Virus record (IMG/VR): IMGVR_UViG_3300040856_002293
Location: 1-64,000 of that record
Length of the DNA stretch: 64,000 nt
Reading direction: 5' to 3' (one strand)
Source: a virus
Under the pieces are notes generated by a model. That model made no database searches. It was not told where the DNA came from and saw nothing but the letters and a program-made list of their open reading frames with translations. Of this stretch, positions 30,838 through 39,918 are shown one piece after another (position 1 is the first letter of the stretch; every line of letters begins with the position of its first letter). Both the position numbers and the translations under genes were made by a program.

Positions 30838-31458
30838 ATGAACGTATTAGAATTATTTGCAGGTTCTCGTAGCATTGGAAAAGTTGCGGAGAAGTTAGGA
30901 CACAATGTATTCTCAGTAGATTGGGAAAACTATGATGGAATTGACTTAGTAAAAGATATAAGTCAATTAACAAAAGATGATATACCATTTGTACCTAATA
31001 TGATATGGGCATCACCTGATTGTACAACTTATAGTATTGCTGCTTGTTCTACACATAGAGAAAATACTGTGAATCCAAAAACAGAGTACGCTAAACAATG
31101 TGATTCTACTAATATTCATTTTATAAATCTTATAAAAGAATATCTAAAGATAAATCCCAATCTTGTTTACTTTATAGAGAATCCAAGAGGAATGATGAGA
31201 AAAATGCCTTGGATGCAAGAATTCAATAGGCATACTGTTTGGTACTGTAAGTATGGTGATATAAGAGCAAAGCCAACAGATATTTGGACAAACAGTACAA
31301 CTTGGATACCGAGACCTATTTGTAAGAATGGTAATAAAGATTGCCATCATCAACCTGCCCCAAGAGGTAGTAGAACAGGAACTCAAGGATTAAGTAAATC
31401 CTACGATAAGTCTAAAATACCACAACAGTTATGCGAAGAAATAGTAAAAAGTTTATAG
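30838..31458 (+). CDS. Dcm-like DNA methyltransferase, PDC variant
   Basis: 206 residues. Motif I LELFAGSRSIG (4-14); motif IV is SPDCTTYS with Cys62 instead of the usual PCQ; motif VI is ENPRG (114-118). Such short variants occur in many phages and are annotated as DNA cytosine methyltransferases. The target-recognition part is short. Two bases before the next methyltransferase gene, so the pair is cotranscribed. Confidence 0.8.
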   Translation: MNVLELFAGSRSIGKVAEKLGHNVFSVDWENYDGIDLVKDISQLTKDDIPFVPNMIWASPDCTTYSIAACSTHRENTVNPKTEYAKQCDSTNIHFINLIKEYLKINPNLVYFIENPRGMMRKMPWMQEFNRHTVWYCKYGDIRAKPTDIWTNSTTWIPRPICKNGNKDCHHQPAPRGSRTGTQGLSKSYDKSKIPQQLCEEIVKSL

Positions 31459-31459
31459 T

Positions 31460-32818
31460 ATGAATCATGGTTCTTTATTTTCAGGTATAGGAGGATTCGA
31501 CTTAGCATCTCAATGGATGGGTTGGAATAATATATTCCATTGCGAGATAGAAGAATTTCCAAGAAAGATTTTAGAGTATTATTGGCCTAAAGCAATATCT
31601 TATGAAGACATCAAAAAAACAACTTTCTCTGTTCACAGAGAAAACATCGACATCTTATCCGGTGGATTCCCTTGTCAACCTTATTCAACAGCAGGAAAAA
31701 GACAAGGAAAAAACGACAGTAGACATCTCTGGCCAGAAATGCTTAGAGCGATACAAGAAATCAGACCACGGTGGGTTGTTGGAGAAAATGTTCGTGGAAT
31801 TATTAGTTGGAACGAAGGATTGGTTTTCGATGAGGTGTGTACTGAATTGGAAAATGAAGGTTACCAAGTCATCCCGTTTATACTTCCAGCTGCAGGCATC
31901 AACGCCCCGCACAAAAGAGAAAGAGTCTTCTTTATCGCAAGGAAAACTCTTGAAGACTCCAACAAGTGCAGACAGTTACACAGAAAACTTGTCGAAGAAG
32001 GAGCAAGTGTTTGGGAACAGCGGGACTTTAGCGCAGGAAGTAGTAACGGGGTTTATATATCAGAGGGGTCTGCTACAAACTCCAACCTCAACGAATATAG
32101 AGGGAAGGAGCATAGAGGCTTACCAGAGACGAAAGGAATACAGAGAGAGTATAGGAAGGACAACAGTTCCTCCAGGAAATTTGGGGGAGCAGATTCAAAT
32201 TCTTATGATGAACAAAGATCTACTTCCAACCCCCACAACACAAGAAGTGGAGACTCCTTGCGAACTAACAAAAAGTGGGAGAAGGAAACTCAAGAAAGGG
32301 GAAGACAGTCGCAGTTTGAATATAGGCAGAATGGCAAGTATGGGGATGCTACCAACCCCAGTAGCATCGGACATAGAGGGGGGGATATCGGATCCTCGTC
32401 AGATAAAAAACAAGAATGGGAGATGGATAAGAGTATCGGACAACACAGGAACGGAGTTTGGAGCGAAGTTGAGGGATGTAGCACAGATGCTACCAACTCC
32501 AATAGCGGGAGATTGGAAGGGTCAGTTGAGGAAAGATGGAACAGCCTCGATGTTGAGTGGGAAGGCTACATTAGGAGAATTACCAACCCCCAATACACAG
32601 CATCAGAACTCTACGGATACGCAAATACAGGATGGGAAGCCTTCCCAACTCAATCCCCTGTTTGTGGCAGAAATGATGGGATTTCCACCAGATTGGACAA
32701 TATTACCTTTCCAAAATGGAGAAGAGAATCAATCAAAGGATACGGAAACGCAATAGTTCCTCAGTTAGTTTTAAGAATATTTAAAGCTATAGAGGATTTC
32801 GATACTTTTATGAAATAA
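31460..32818 (+). CDS. C5-cytosine DNA methyltransferase with embedded overlapping ORF
   Basis: 452 residues. LFSGIGGFD (motif I), GGFPCQPYSTAG with catalytic Cys72 (IV), GENVRG at 108-113 (VI), HKRERVFFIA (VIII) and GYGNAIVPQL near residue 430 (X) are all present. Residues about 190-390 are low-complexity, Asn/Ser/Gly/Arg-rich and are the part overlapped by the ORF at 31602-32756 in another frame. Probably active; modifies phage DNA or counters restriction. Confidence 0.92.
   Translation: MNHGSLFSGIGGFDLASQWMGWNNIFHCEIEEFPRKILEYYWPKAISYEDIKKTTFSVHRENIDILSGGFPCQPYSTAGKRQGKNDSRHLWPEMLRAIQEIRPRWVVGENVRGIISWNEGLVFDEVCTELENEGYQVIPFILPAAGINAPHKRERVFFIARKTLEDSNKCRQLHRKLVEEGASVWEQRDFSAGSSNGVYISEGSATNSNLNEYRGKEHRGLPETKGIQREYRKDNSSSRKFGGADSNSYDEQRSTSNPHNTRSGDSLRTNKKWEKETQERGRQSQFEYRQNGKYGDATNPSSIGHRGGDIGSSSDKKQEWEMDKSIGQHRNGVWSEVEGCSTDATNSNSGRLEGSVEERWNSLDVEWEGYIRRITNPQYTASELYGYANTGWEAFPTQSPVCGRNDGISTRLDNITFPKWRRESIKGYGNAIVPQLVLRIFKAIEDFDTFMK
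31602..32756 (+). CDS. LPTP-repeat protein encoded inside the methyltransferase gene
   Basis: 384 codons without a stop in the +1 frame relative to the methyltransferase, entirely inside it. The product has repeated LPTPTxxxxxG blocks (LLQTPTSTN, LLPTPTTQ, MLPTPVASD, MLPTPIAGDWKG, LPTPNTQ) and ends NPLFVAEMMGFPPDW, a pattern I recall as recurrent in proteins from Bacteroidota phages and mobile elements. No Shine-Dalgarno site; the ATG at 31602 follows an A-poor context. Whether it is translated cannot be told from sequence. Confidence 0.5.
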   Translation: MKTSKKQLSLFTEKTSTSYPVDSLVNLIQQQEKDKEKTTVDISGQKCLERYKKSDHGGLLEKMFVELLVGTKDWFSMRCVLNWKMKVTKSSRLYFQLQASTPRTKEKESSLSQGKLLKTPTSADSYTENLSKKEQVFGNSGTLAQEVVTGFIYQRGLLQTPTSTNIEGRSIEAYQRRKEYRESIGRTTVPPGNLGEQIQILMMNKDLLPTPTTQEVETPCELTKSGRRKLKKGEDSRSLNIGRMASMGMLPTPVASDIEGGISDPRQIKNKNGRWIRVSDNTGTEFGAKLRDVAQMLPTPIAGDWKGQLRKDGTASMLSGKATLGELPTPNTQHQNSTDTQIQDGKPSQLNPLFVAEMMGFPPDWTILPFQNGEENQSKDTETQ

Positions 32819-32823
32819 TATCA

Positions 32824-32831
32824 TATTTATA
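32824..32831 (+). promoter_or_regulatory. TATTTATA late-promoter-like box
   Basis: CATATTTATATTAAAA context, 12 bases before the ATG at 32844. Confidence 0.5.
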
Positions 32832-32843
32832 TTAAAAAGAAAT

Positions 32844-33422
32844 ATGGATAGTCAAAAAAAACTTGGAAAAAGTGATATAAAAAACGTTGAAAAATACGCA
32901 GACAAAAAATTTGATCCTTTTAATATAGATTTCCATGGTCATTTCTTCGACCAATTAAACAATAAAAGAAATGTTAAACCTATATCTATACCTGAACTAA
33001 CAGGTTTCTTTAAAAGATTATATAGACAAAAAGATAAGTTTATAGATTTTTTGAAAAAATATAGAGAAATAGTAGTTAGTGACGAAAGGTATAATCTTAA
33101 TATACCTTTTATGAAAATAGCAAATAATATAATTGCTAAAACCATAATGAGGAAAAAAGACTTCCAAACTTCTAATCAAGTTATTTATATTGAAGAATCT
33201 ATTGTAAAAGAAAAAGATAAATGGGTTGTATATTCAAGTGATGGTAGTAAAAAACTTGGAATTCATAATACTAAAAAAGATGCTTTAAGTCAACTTTCTG
33301 CTATAGAAATCAGTAAGAAAAAAAGGCTTAAAGTTAAAGAAACTTTTTATAAAGTATTAGAAAGTAAATCTATAGAAGAAAAAAAGTATTTATTAGAAAA
33401 AATTATAAAATTAATTAAATAA
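32844..33422 (+). CDS. Conserved T4-like phage protein
   Basis: 192 residues. FDIDFHGHFFDQLNNKRNVKPISIPEL-type start (FNIDFHGHFFDQLN, then RLYRQKDKF) and a later VVYSSDGSKKLGIHNTKKDALSQL block (a small domain seen in many large-phage proteins). The tail is basic and helical. Function unknown. Confidence 0.75.
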   Translation: MDSQKKLGKSDIKNVEKYADKKFDPFNIDFHGHFFDQLNNKRNVKPISIPELTGFFKRLYRQKDKFIDFLKKYREIVVSDERYNLNIPFMKIANNIIAKTIMRKKDFQTSNQVIYIEESIVKEKDKWVVYSSDGSKKLGIHNTKKDALSQLSAIEISKKKRLKVKETFYKVLESKSIEEKKYLLEKIIKLIK

Positions 33423-33427
33423 AGTTT

Positions 33428-33823
33428 ATGGATTTAAAGACAAAGTTAACAGATCATATGTCTAATGAATTGTTTATTTTTATAAATAGCGAAGACTATA
33501 AAAACTCATCTCCTGACAGTCAAAAAGAAAGTCTAAAACTAATTTTTGATAATTTATATAGTGGTTTAGAGGAATATTCAGAGAATTTTATGGATAATTT
33601 ATTACAAGGGGGTAGTGATGAAAGTTACCGAGAATATCTTGATAAAGATAGGAGAAATTGGCTATCTGCTTTACTTTTTATAATTATTTTATCATTTTCT
33701 TCCTATACTCTTAATACTATTTTTAACATCTTGCCAAGATTTTCTTTCTTTGAAGCATTTGGATTTATTCTATTAGGTATTAACATTTATTCTATATCTT
33801 CATCTTATATTTCAAGAAATTGA
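33428..33823 (+). CDS. Membrane protein with two C-terminal spans
   Basis: 131 residues: soluble acidic 75-residue N-terminal part, then two hydrophobic segments (about residues 79-97 and 105-124). Unknown role. Confidence 0.75.
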   Translation: MDLKTKLTDHMSNELFIFINSEDYKNSSPDSQKESLKLIFDNLYSGLEEYSENFMDNLLQGGSDESYREYLDKDRRNWLSALLFIIILSFSSYTLNTIFNILPRFSFFEAFGFILLGINIYSISSSYISRN

Positions 33824-33831
33824 TATTTATA
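33824..33831 (+). promoter_or_regulatory. TATTTATA late-promoter-like box
   Basis: GATATTTATAGTAAAA context, 12 bases before the ATG at 33844. Confidence 0.5.
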
Positions 33832-33843
33832 GTAAAACTATAG

Positions 33844-35700
33844 ATGTGGAATCTGTTTAAAGCACAGTTAATAGCAGAATATACACCAACTACATATAAC
33901 TTTGCAGATTTAAATAAAGTAGGTAAGCACGGTATATATACAGAACAACTGTATAGAAGACATTTTGATATAACATCGGGTGGTAGAATATTACCAAGAC
34001 CCGATGTTCCTATCGTATTTCAAGCAGCTTCCTTAATCTATTCCTCTCAAAACAGATTCAACGTAAATGCAAATAGTCCTTTATTATCAAGTCAATTAAG
34101 ATTTGATCATACCTTCTATTGGACAGCAAGAATTATAGATAGTCCAACCGCTATAATTATAACTCTTTTTCCAGGAATATGGACAGATATATTCTTTTCT
34201 CCAAATTTTGGAGTAGGAGCAAGAAATTGGGTAGATGCAGTATCTATGTCTATGTACTTACAAAAGACTACAGTAATTGGTATAAGAATAAGTAAACTAC
34301 CACCTTATCTTGTAACTCCTTGGTCAGGATTTTGCTTTAAAACCTTTGATTCAGGACTATCAGCAGCAAGTCTTTTAAGTTCAATTACAAGCGTAGTAAA
34401 CGCAGAAATAAGCCTTATGAGTGCTATCATATATCAAGGCAATACTTCTGCTTTAGATTCATTCAAAGATGCATATTCTCAAATATATTCAGCAGTAATT
34501 ACACAAGACTTGGTAGATGCCGCTAATAATATACCGCCTATATATGGATCAGATTTTAGAGGCATAGATTTAACCAATCAAGCGGGAGAAGCAGATAAAA
34601 AAGTATTAGACGCTATAACAGGACTTTGTAATCAATTTATAAGTAATTATCAGAATGCATTCCCTGGGGGACAATTTGTCCCCGGAGAGAATAGATTAAT
34701 TCCAAACTTAACTATATTAGTGGGAGTTATGGGATTAGAGAATGAAAAGAAAGAGTGGATAGAAAAGTATAGAAAAGGAGTTGTAGTGATTGATTACAAT
34801 GAATTAAGATATCCTATTGCAAAAGAGTATTATGAAAGAGTAAGACCAGGTTATAGAGGTCCTTATCAAATAAGATTTCCTTATGATGAGGAATATGCAG
34901 AGTATGAATTTTTTTATGGAGAAGATATTACATACTCATATACTTCACGAAGGTATGGTATAGGTATATCTTTTTCAGATTACATAAGAAAAAGAGATGA
35001 CATATTTCCTTTAGTTATGAAAAGAGCAGAGGATTTAATATACGACTTACTTATTCAAGGAGTACCCGTTGTATTCAATGCAAGAAATTTGGAAAGAGAA
35101 GATAGAAATCAATTACAAGCTGCTTTACAAAGAAGAATAGAATCGAAAATACAATCTGATTTCTTAAATGAATACAATTTATTAATTGAAGATAGATATT
35201 ATAATCAAAGCCAATGGACAGAAGAGCAAAGGGAAGAGTATCGTAGTAGGATACAAGCATTACTTGGAGTGACATTCTCTATGAAAATTTTTGATTATCA
35301 AGATATATTACCAAAAGAAATAGATTTTTCAAATGATTTAGAAGTTCAGGAATCTTTAATATTAGACCAATCTATAATAAATAAATTAGTCGATGATGAT
35401 AGAATAAACTTCTTCTTTAGGTTTGATTCCATTAATGAAGACAATGAAAAATTAATAAGACAAGATACAAGTGATAAAAATAGAATAGAATATTTAAAAG
35501 AAATATTGTACTATAAAATAATTGAAAATTACGATACTGAATATTTAAAAGAAGAGGGTATTAATGAAAGTTATGACCCAAGATTACTTAGAAGAATAGT
35601 TGATACTCAAATAAGGAGATTTGAAGATGATAAAAGGGAAAGAGAAAGAAGCACTCAAAATTCATTTTATAAAGACAATTACACAATACTATTAAATTAA
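33844..35700 (+). CDS. Large protein, possibly virion-associated
   Basis: 618 residues with no family recognised. The start MWNLFKAQLIAEY contains LIAE, comparable to the T4 internal-protein capsid tag (FIAE), so it may be a large packaged or virion protein. Residues about 320-620 are charged and helical with many Tyr and Arg. Located between late genes and the endolysin. Confidence 0.75.
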   Translation: MWNLFKAQLIAEYTPTTYNFADLNKVGKHGIYTEQLYRRHFDITSGGRILPRPDVPIVFQAASLIYSSQNRFNVNANSPLLSSQLRFDHTFYWTARIIDSPTAIIITLFPGIWTDIFFSPNFGVGARNWVDAVSMSMYLQKTTVIGIRISKLPPYLVTPWSGFCFKTFDSGLSAASLLSSITSVVNAEISLMSAIIYQGNTSALDSFKDAYSQIYSAVITQDLVDAANNIPPIYGSDFRGIDLTNQAGEADKKVLDAITGLCNQFISNYQNAFPGGQFVPGENRLIPNLTILVGVMGLENEKKEWIEKYRKGVVVIDYNELRYPIAKEYYERVRPGYRGPYQIRFPYDEEYAEYEFFYGEDITYSYTSRRYGIGISFSDYIRKRDDIFPLVMKRAEDLIYDLLIQGVPVVFNARNLEREDRNQLQAALQRRIESKIQSDFLNEYNLLIEDRYYNQSQWTEEQREEYRSRIQALLGVTFSMKIFDYQDILPKEIDFSNDLEVQESLILDQSIINKLVDDDRINFFFRFDSINEDNEKLIRQDTSDKNRIEYLKEILYYKIIENYDTEYLKEEGINESYDPRLLRRIVDTQIRRFEDDKRERERSTQNSFYKDNYTILLN

Positions 35701-35705
35701 AAAAT

Positions 35706-36596
35706 ATGTACTATCGTTTTGGAAATAAAGGAGATACTGTTAGGAAGATTCAATTAGCATTAGATATAGAACCTATAGATGGTATCTATGGAAGAATGAC
35801 AGAAGCTGCTGTTAAAAACTATCAGATAAAAAATAATATGCACCCTGATGGAGTTGTTACACCGGAGTTGCTGTCAAAATTGTTGGATGAGGAATATACA
35901 ACTGACTTAAATGAATCCAAAGGAGAAGAATTTAACTTTACAAGATATTGGCTCAAAGAAGATGAATACAGTAAGTCTACAACGGTAAAAGGATACTTAT
36001 TTCTTCATCACACAGCAGGTAGTCATAACCCCTACAACACTATTGATATTTGGGAGAGAGATAAAAGAGGAGCAATAGCAACTGAATTTGTGATAGGAGG
36101 TATTGGTTTAAACGGTGATACTCAATACGATGGGGAAGTATTACAAGCATTTCCAGAAGGTCATTGGGGATATCATTTAGGCAATGTTGATCGACATATG
36201 CACTATCATTCAGTAGGCATAGAATTATGCAACTATGGTCCTCTAAAAGAGAAGAGAGGCTCTTTTTACACAATCTACGGACAAAAAGTAGAGCCTGAGT
36301 ATGTCACAGATTTAGGATACAAATTTCGTGGGAACAGATTCTACCACAGTTACACCGATAATCAAATAGAATCTTGCAAGAATTTAATAAAATATCTACA
36401 AGAAAGAGACAAGTTCGATGTTAACAAAGGATTGAAAGACTATCTATCCAAATTTGATGCTGATATAGCCTTTGAATATTTTAATGAGGCTGTGGAGGGG
36501 AAAATACCTGGTATATTATCACATACTAATGTGAGGAAGGATAAATCTGATGTTTATCCTCACCCCAAATTAATAGATATGATTATGTCACTATAA
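35706..36596 (+). CDS. Endolysin: PG-binding domain plus amidase
   Basis: 296 residues. Residues 1-60 form a peptidoglycan-binding type 1 domain (GNKGDTVRKIQLAL, DGIYGRMTEAAVKNYQ). Residues about 90-290 form an N-acetylmuramoyl-L-alanine amidase (amidase_2-like): zinc His in FLHHTAG (101-102), HSVGIEL, and SHTNVRKDKSDVYPHP with the late His and catalytic Lys/Asp region. Cleaves the bond between muramic acid and the stem peptide for lysis. No holin is evident next to it. Confidence 0.92.
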   Translation: MYYRFGNKGDTVRKIQLALDIEPIDGIYGRMTEAAVKNYQIKNNMHPDGVVTPELLSKLLDEEYTTDLNESKGEEFNFTRYWLKEDEYSKSTTVKGYLFLHHTAGSHNPYNTIDIWERDKRGAIATEFVIGGIGLNGDTQYDGEVLQAFPEGHWGYHLGNVDRHMHYHSVGIELCNYGPLKEKRGSFYTIYGQKVEPEYVTDLGYKFRGNRFYHSYTDNQIESCKNLIKYLQERDKFDVNKGLKDYLSKFDADIAFEYFNEAVEGKIPGILSHTNVRKDKSDVYPHPKLIDMIMSL

Positions 36597-38117
36597 TTAA
36601 TGTTCTAATAAATAAGAAGTTCTTACATTTTTTCGGGAAGCTGCCAAATCTCCATCCGCATTAGGCACAATAACAACGTTAAACCTTTCATTAGGATTAT
36701 CTATTTTATCTAATCTATGATTATTATACCAATCATCATATTTTAGTATGGTATTTATATTTATACCTTCTTCTCTGCTTAATTCCTTTCTGAAATCCTC
36801 CCAATCTTTCTTTGTTTTCCACATAAGAAACTGTTTCTTTTTGACTTTTTTTCCTTTATTATTTATCGTAGAAAAGTCCATAGGTTCTTTTATGTCAGAT
36901 ACATAGTCATAATCCGCAAAATCTTCAGGTACATACTTCATTCTTTTTATAAACATATTTTTTGGAACTATTTTAGCAGTTTTAGCGGAATCTACATCTA
37001 CCTGTCTTAAATTGGCTGGATTTGATTCTTTTGAGAAATTAGTTACAAAATTATCTAACTTACCCAATCTATTGTATGAAGATGCATTTTTAGTGTAAGC
37101 ATAGAATAGTACATTTGGAAATTTTAAAGCAACATTTTCAGCAATATCTTCATATTCTTTACTAAAGAAATCACCAGCATCATGCCATCTAATATATAAT
37201 TGCTTATTTTTTCTTATAGCATCTGATTCTTTAGACTCTATAGCTTTTATAATAGTATTTTCAAAGTCTTTTGGATCATTAACTAAATGATTTAATAATC
37301 TGGTAGCTCTTAGAAAAGATCCATTATATTGGACATACCCTCCTTTCATAGCGTAACAAGAGAATATACATGCACCTGCCCCTGGACAAGTATTTACAAA
37401 CATAAAATTTTTATCTGGATCACTTTCGTCAACTACTAATCCTTTTAAAGCAGGTAGTCCAATTTGCCAAATAACATCATTTTCGCTATCCGATTTTAAG
37501 GCTTTTGCATTTTGTTTTAGTATATCTTGTGAACTATATCGTTTAGTTATTAGTGACCTTAATTTATCTAAATCAAATTCTTTTTTATTAGTATCTACTA
37601 TACCTTTATAGGTATCTACCGTACCTTTTTCTCTATCTGATATTGTTATATCTTTTATAGTTCCACTATGTATTCTTGGAATACCCGTTTTAAGTTTCTT
37701 CTTTCTTGGATCTTTAGATTTTTTATAATCAGATTGGGAATTAAAATCTACTAACTGTCGTAATAAATCATTTAACTGTTCATCCGAAGCAATAATACTT
37801 CTTTGATAAAAATCTTTAATTTTTTTAGAGTTAGAATCTTCATTTATAGATACTATTGTATCAATTGCTTTTTTAGTATTATATCCTTTATTAAACATAT
37901 CTTCGAGTTCTTGAAACTCTAAATAAGGTATGTTTATCTTTCTTAAAGATATATATTTAGATAAATCTATTAATAACTTTTTAATCCAATTTTCTAACTT
38001 TAAAGGTACTTTTTGCTCATTAATTCTATTGGGTAATAGATTAACTAATTTAGAAGATTCTTTAGTATTTAATTCTTCTAATAATATTTTATATAATTTA
38101 GCACTTAAAAAATTCAT
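36597..38117 (-). CDS. GP88-like protein with tagged N-terminal extension
   Basis: 506 residues. The C-terminal half carries CPGAGACIFSCYAMKGGY, IRWHDAGDFFSKEY and FYAYTKNASSYNRLGKL, the signature of the phage gene-product-88 family (Cys-rich, unknown biochemistry). The N-terminal 200 residues are extra and open with MNFLSAKLYKILLEEL, an ILLE tag like those of other proteins here. Start of a minus-strand island; abuts the convergent endolysin gene with no gap. Confidence 0.85.
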   Translation of the reverse strand: MNFLSAKLYKILLEELNTKESSKLVNLLPNRINEQKVPLKLENWIKKLLIDLSKYISLRKINIPYLEFQELEDMFNKGYNTKKAIDTIVSINEDSNSKKIKDFYQRSIIASDEQLNDLLRQLVDFNSQSDYKKSKDPRKKKLKTGIPRIHSGTIKDITISDREKGTVDTYKGIVDTNKKEFDLDKLRSLITKRYSSQDILKQNAKALKSDSENDVIWQIGLPALKGLVVDESDPDKNFMFVNTCPGAGACIFSCYAMKGGYVQYNGSFLRATRLLNHLVNDPKDFENTIIKAIESKESDAIRKNKQLYIRWHDAGDFFSKEYEDIAENVALKFPNVLFYAYTKNASSYNRLGKLDNFVTNFSKESNPANLRQVDVDSAKTAKIVPKNMFIKRMKYVPEDFADYDYVSDIKEPMDFSTINNKGKKVKKKQFLMWKTKKDWEDFRKELSREEGININTILKYDDWYNNHRLDKIDNPNERFNVVIVPNADGDLAASRKNVRTSYLLEH

Positions 38118-38141
38118 AATTTATGTTATTGATTATTATAA

Positions 38142-38558
38142 TTATTTTATTAAACTATCTTCCATATACTTTATAATCATTTTTATATCTTTTACAGAAT
38201 AAAACTCTCCTATTATCTCACCATCAGCGTATAATAGATAGGTTTTCTTATTGTTTCTAAGTAAACCTTCTGCAATTCTTAAATCTACACCATTTATATT
38301 CTTTTGGGCGATAGGGTTGTCATAGTTGAACGCCTTCTGTCTAATATCGTCTTTTCTTCTCCCAAAAAAATTAGACACATCTCCATCAACATAGTTTGAT
38401 TCTATCTCTTTTTTAAGCTCTTCAACTTCTTTTTTATCTAAAAACTTCCCCTTTACCGTATTGTCTAAAGCTGGTAATGCTATATTTTTTAATTGTTCAA
38501 TTTTATTTTCTGTTAGAAGAATTTTTATGTTGGTAGGAAGTAGTTCTTTTAGTTTCAT
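38142..38558 (-). CDS. Tagged hypothetical protein
   Basis: 138 residues. Opens MKLKELLPTNIKILLTE, a tag-like segment ending ILLxE. The body is charged and helical with a small beta part near the C-terminus (KTYLLYADGEIIGEFYSV). Unknown role. Confidence 0.75.
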   Translation of the reverse strand: MKLKELLPTNIKILLTENKIEQLKNIALPALDNTVKGKFLDKKEVEELKKEIESNYVDGDVSNFFGRRKDDIRQKAFNYDNPIAQKNINGVDLRIAEGLLRNNKKTYLLYADGEIIGEFYSVKDIKMIIKYMEDSLIK

Positions 38559-38597
38559 AAATTTTTAAAGATTTTTAAGATATCCGAGACTTTGTGT

Positions 38598-39020
38598 TTA
38601 CTCAGACTTTATACTTATTTGTTTGGGTTGCTGACTTTCTTTGTAAGGTATAGCAATACTAAGAATACCTTTAGATAGTTTAGCCTCTAATTTTTCTAAA
38701 TCGTATCTTGCAGATATTTTATACCCTAAATCAAAAGAACGTTGGGCAATAGACCTTACGATATAATTTACATCTTCCCCAATTTTTGGTTTATCGTATT
38801 TTATACGCAAAGTATCTGCTGTTACTGTAATTGTAATATCCTCTAACTCTGCTCCAACACATGCAAGTTGAATTTGTAATCCTTCCTCAGATTGGATTAA
38901 GTCTAAAGGATAGTTAATGGTTTTGTCCTGTACGGATGAATAATCAGTTTTTGTATCAAAGTAATTTTTTAAAAATACATCAACTGAACTAAATGGAATT
39001 GAACTTACTTTCCTAATCAT
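38598..39020 (-). CDS. Hsp20/alpha-crystallin small heat-shock protein
   Basis: 140 residues. The alpha-crystallin domain is seen as LDLIQSEEGLQIQLACVG, then a beta sandwich ending in LEAKLSKGILSIAIP (the GxLxIxxP signature). Holdase chaperone, common in T4-like marine phages, probably aids virion assembly or protects proteins in infection. Confidence 0.9.
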   Translation of the reverse strand: MIRKVSSIPFSSVDVFLKNYFDTKTDYSSVQDKTINYPLDLIQSEEGLQIQLACVGAELEDITITVTADTLRIKYDKPKIGEDVNYIVRSIAQRSFDLGYKISARYDLEKLEAKLSKGILSIAIPYKESQQPKQISIKSE

Positions 39021-39085
39021 TTTTAATAGTTTTGTGCCTCCTAAGATGGCGATTAATAAATAAAATGCTCGGCTATCTTATTTTA

Positions 39086-39093
39086 TATAAATA
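39086..39093 (-). promoter_or_regulatory. TATTTATA late-promoter-like box, minus strand
   Basis: Read on the minus strand: TATATTTATATAAAA, 65 bases before the Hsp20 start, in the gap after the previous minus-strand gene. Presence on both strands upstream of genes supports a real signal. Confidence 0.45.
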
Positions 39094-39097
39094 TATG

Positions 39098-39577
39098 CTA
39101 ATTGTAGCAAATGTCTTGCTCTAACTGACCTAATATGTCTATACATTGATATTCTTGGTAATCATTAGTTTCTCTATTACTTGTATCCTCATTTTTTATA
39201 AAAAACATACCCTTTAAGAATAAGTTTTCATAAATAAATCTGTTTATTTCTTTTGTGTTATCTGAATATATATGAACTTGATTTTTATCTAAGTCCATAA
39301 CCACATATACAGGACTATTTCCTGATGAATCTTCCTTCTTCTTAAGCCCGAATATACCTTCCAGGTTTTCAGGTACTTCTCCCCCAAAATCTGATTCATC
39401 AAAAGTCTCTTCGGATTGGAAATATTCCTCTATAGTTCCGAAAAGATTATCCTCTAAAACTTTATTCACTTCCTCTAAAGTATTAGAAAATATTGTATTA
39501 GAGAAATGAATCTTGGATTCATCTGTTAACTGCTCAAAATAATCAAATAATTCTGAATAGTTATTAGTTGTATTCAT
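39098..39577 (-). CDS. Hypothetical acidic protein
   Basis: 159 residues, acidic; LKKKEDSSGNSPVYVVMDLDKNQVHIYSDNT-like beta part in the middle (residues about 75-105). Not recognised. One base separates it from the next minus gene. Confidence 0.75.
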   Translation of the reverse strand: MNTTNNYSELFDYFEQLTDESKIHFSNTIFSNTLEEVNKVLEDNLFGTIEEYFQSEETFDESDFGGEVPENLEGIFGLKKKEDSSGNSPVYVVMDLDKNQVHIYSDNTKEINRFIYENLFLKGMFFIKNEDTSNRETNDYQEYQCIDILGQLEQDICYN

Positions 39578-39578
39578 A

Positions 39579-39854
39579 TTATATCTCTATTTTTAAAATA
39601 TTAGGTAAATAATCTGTACTTTTGTAATTACCTTGAGTTTCTTTAGATAGATTTGTTTCTATTTTAGAAGCAATATTTTTCGTATATTTTTCATTAATGT
39701 AACCTTTTTTTCGTATATTTGTAGATAATGCTGGGTGATACACTCCCTTTTCAGATATGATGTCATATTTTTTAATTTTATTAACACTATATGACTTAAC
39801 TACTATACCCAGTTCAAATTTTTGGGAAATTGGATTCTTAAAAATTACTTTCAT
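39579..39854 (-). CDS. Hypothetical basic protein
   Basis: 91 residues, Lys-rich with a beta-rich start (MKVIFKNPISQKFELGIVVKSY). First gene of the minus-strand island, divergent from 40057. Confidence 0.75.
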   Translation of the reverse strand: MKVIFKNPISQKFELGIVVKSYSVNKIKKYDIISEKGVYHPALSTNIRKKGYINEKYTKNIASKIETNLSKETQGNYKSTDYLPNILKIEI

Positions 39855-39887
39855 ATGTTAAATTTTTGTTAATTTTTTAAATAACTA

Positions 39888-39918
39888 TTGACTTTGTCAA
39901 AAAAATCCTGTAACTTTG
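39888..39918 (+). promoter_or_regulatory. Promoter of Bacteroidota type
   Basis: TTG (39888-39890) and TAACTTTG (39911-39918), then CATATT. Lies in the divergent gap and would drive 40057 onward through the A+T tract. Confidence 0.7.
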
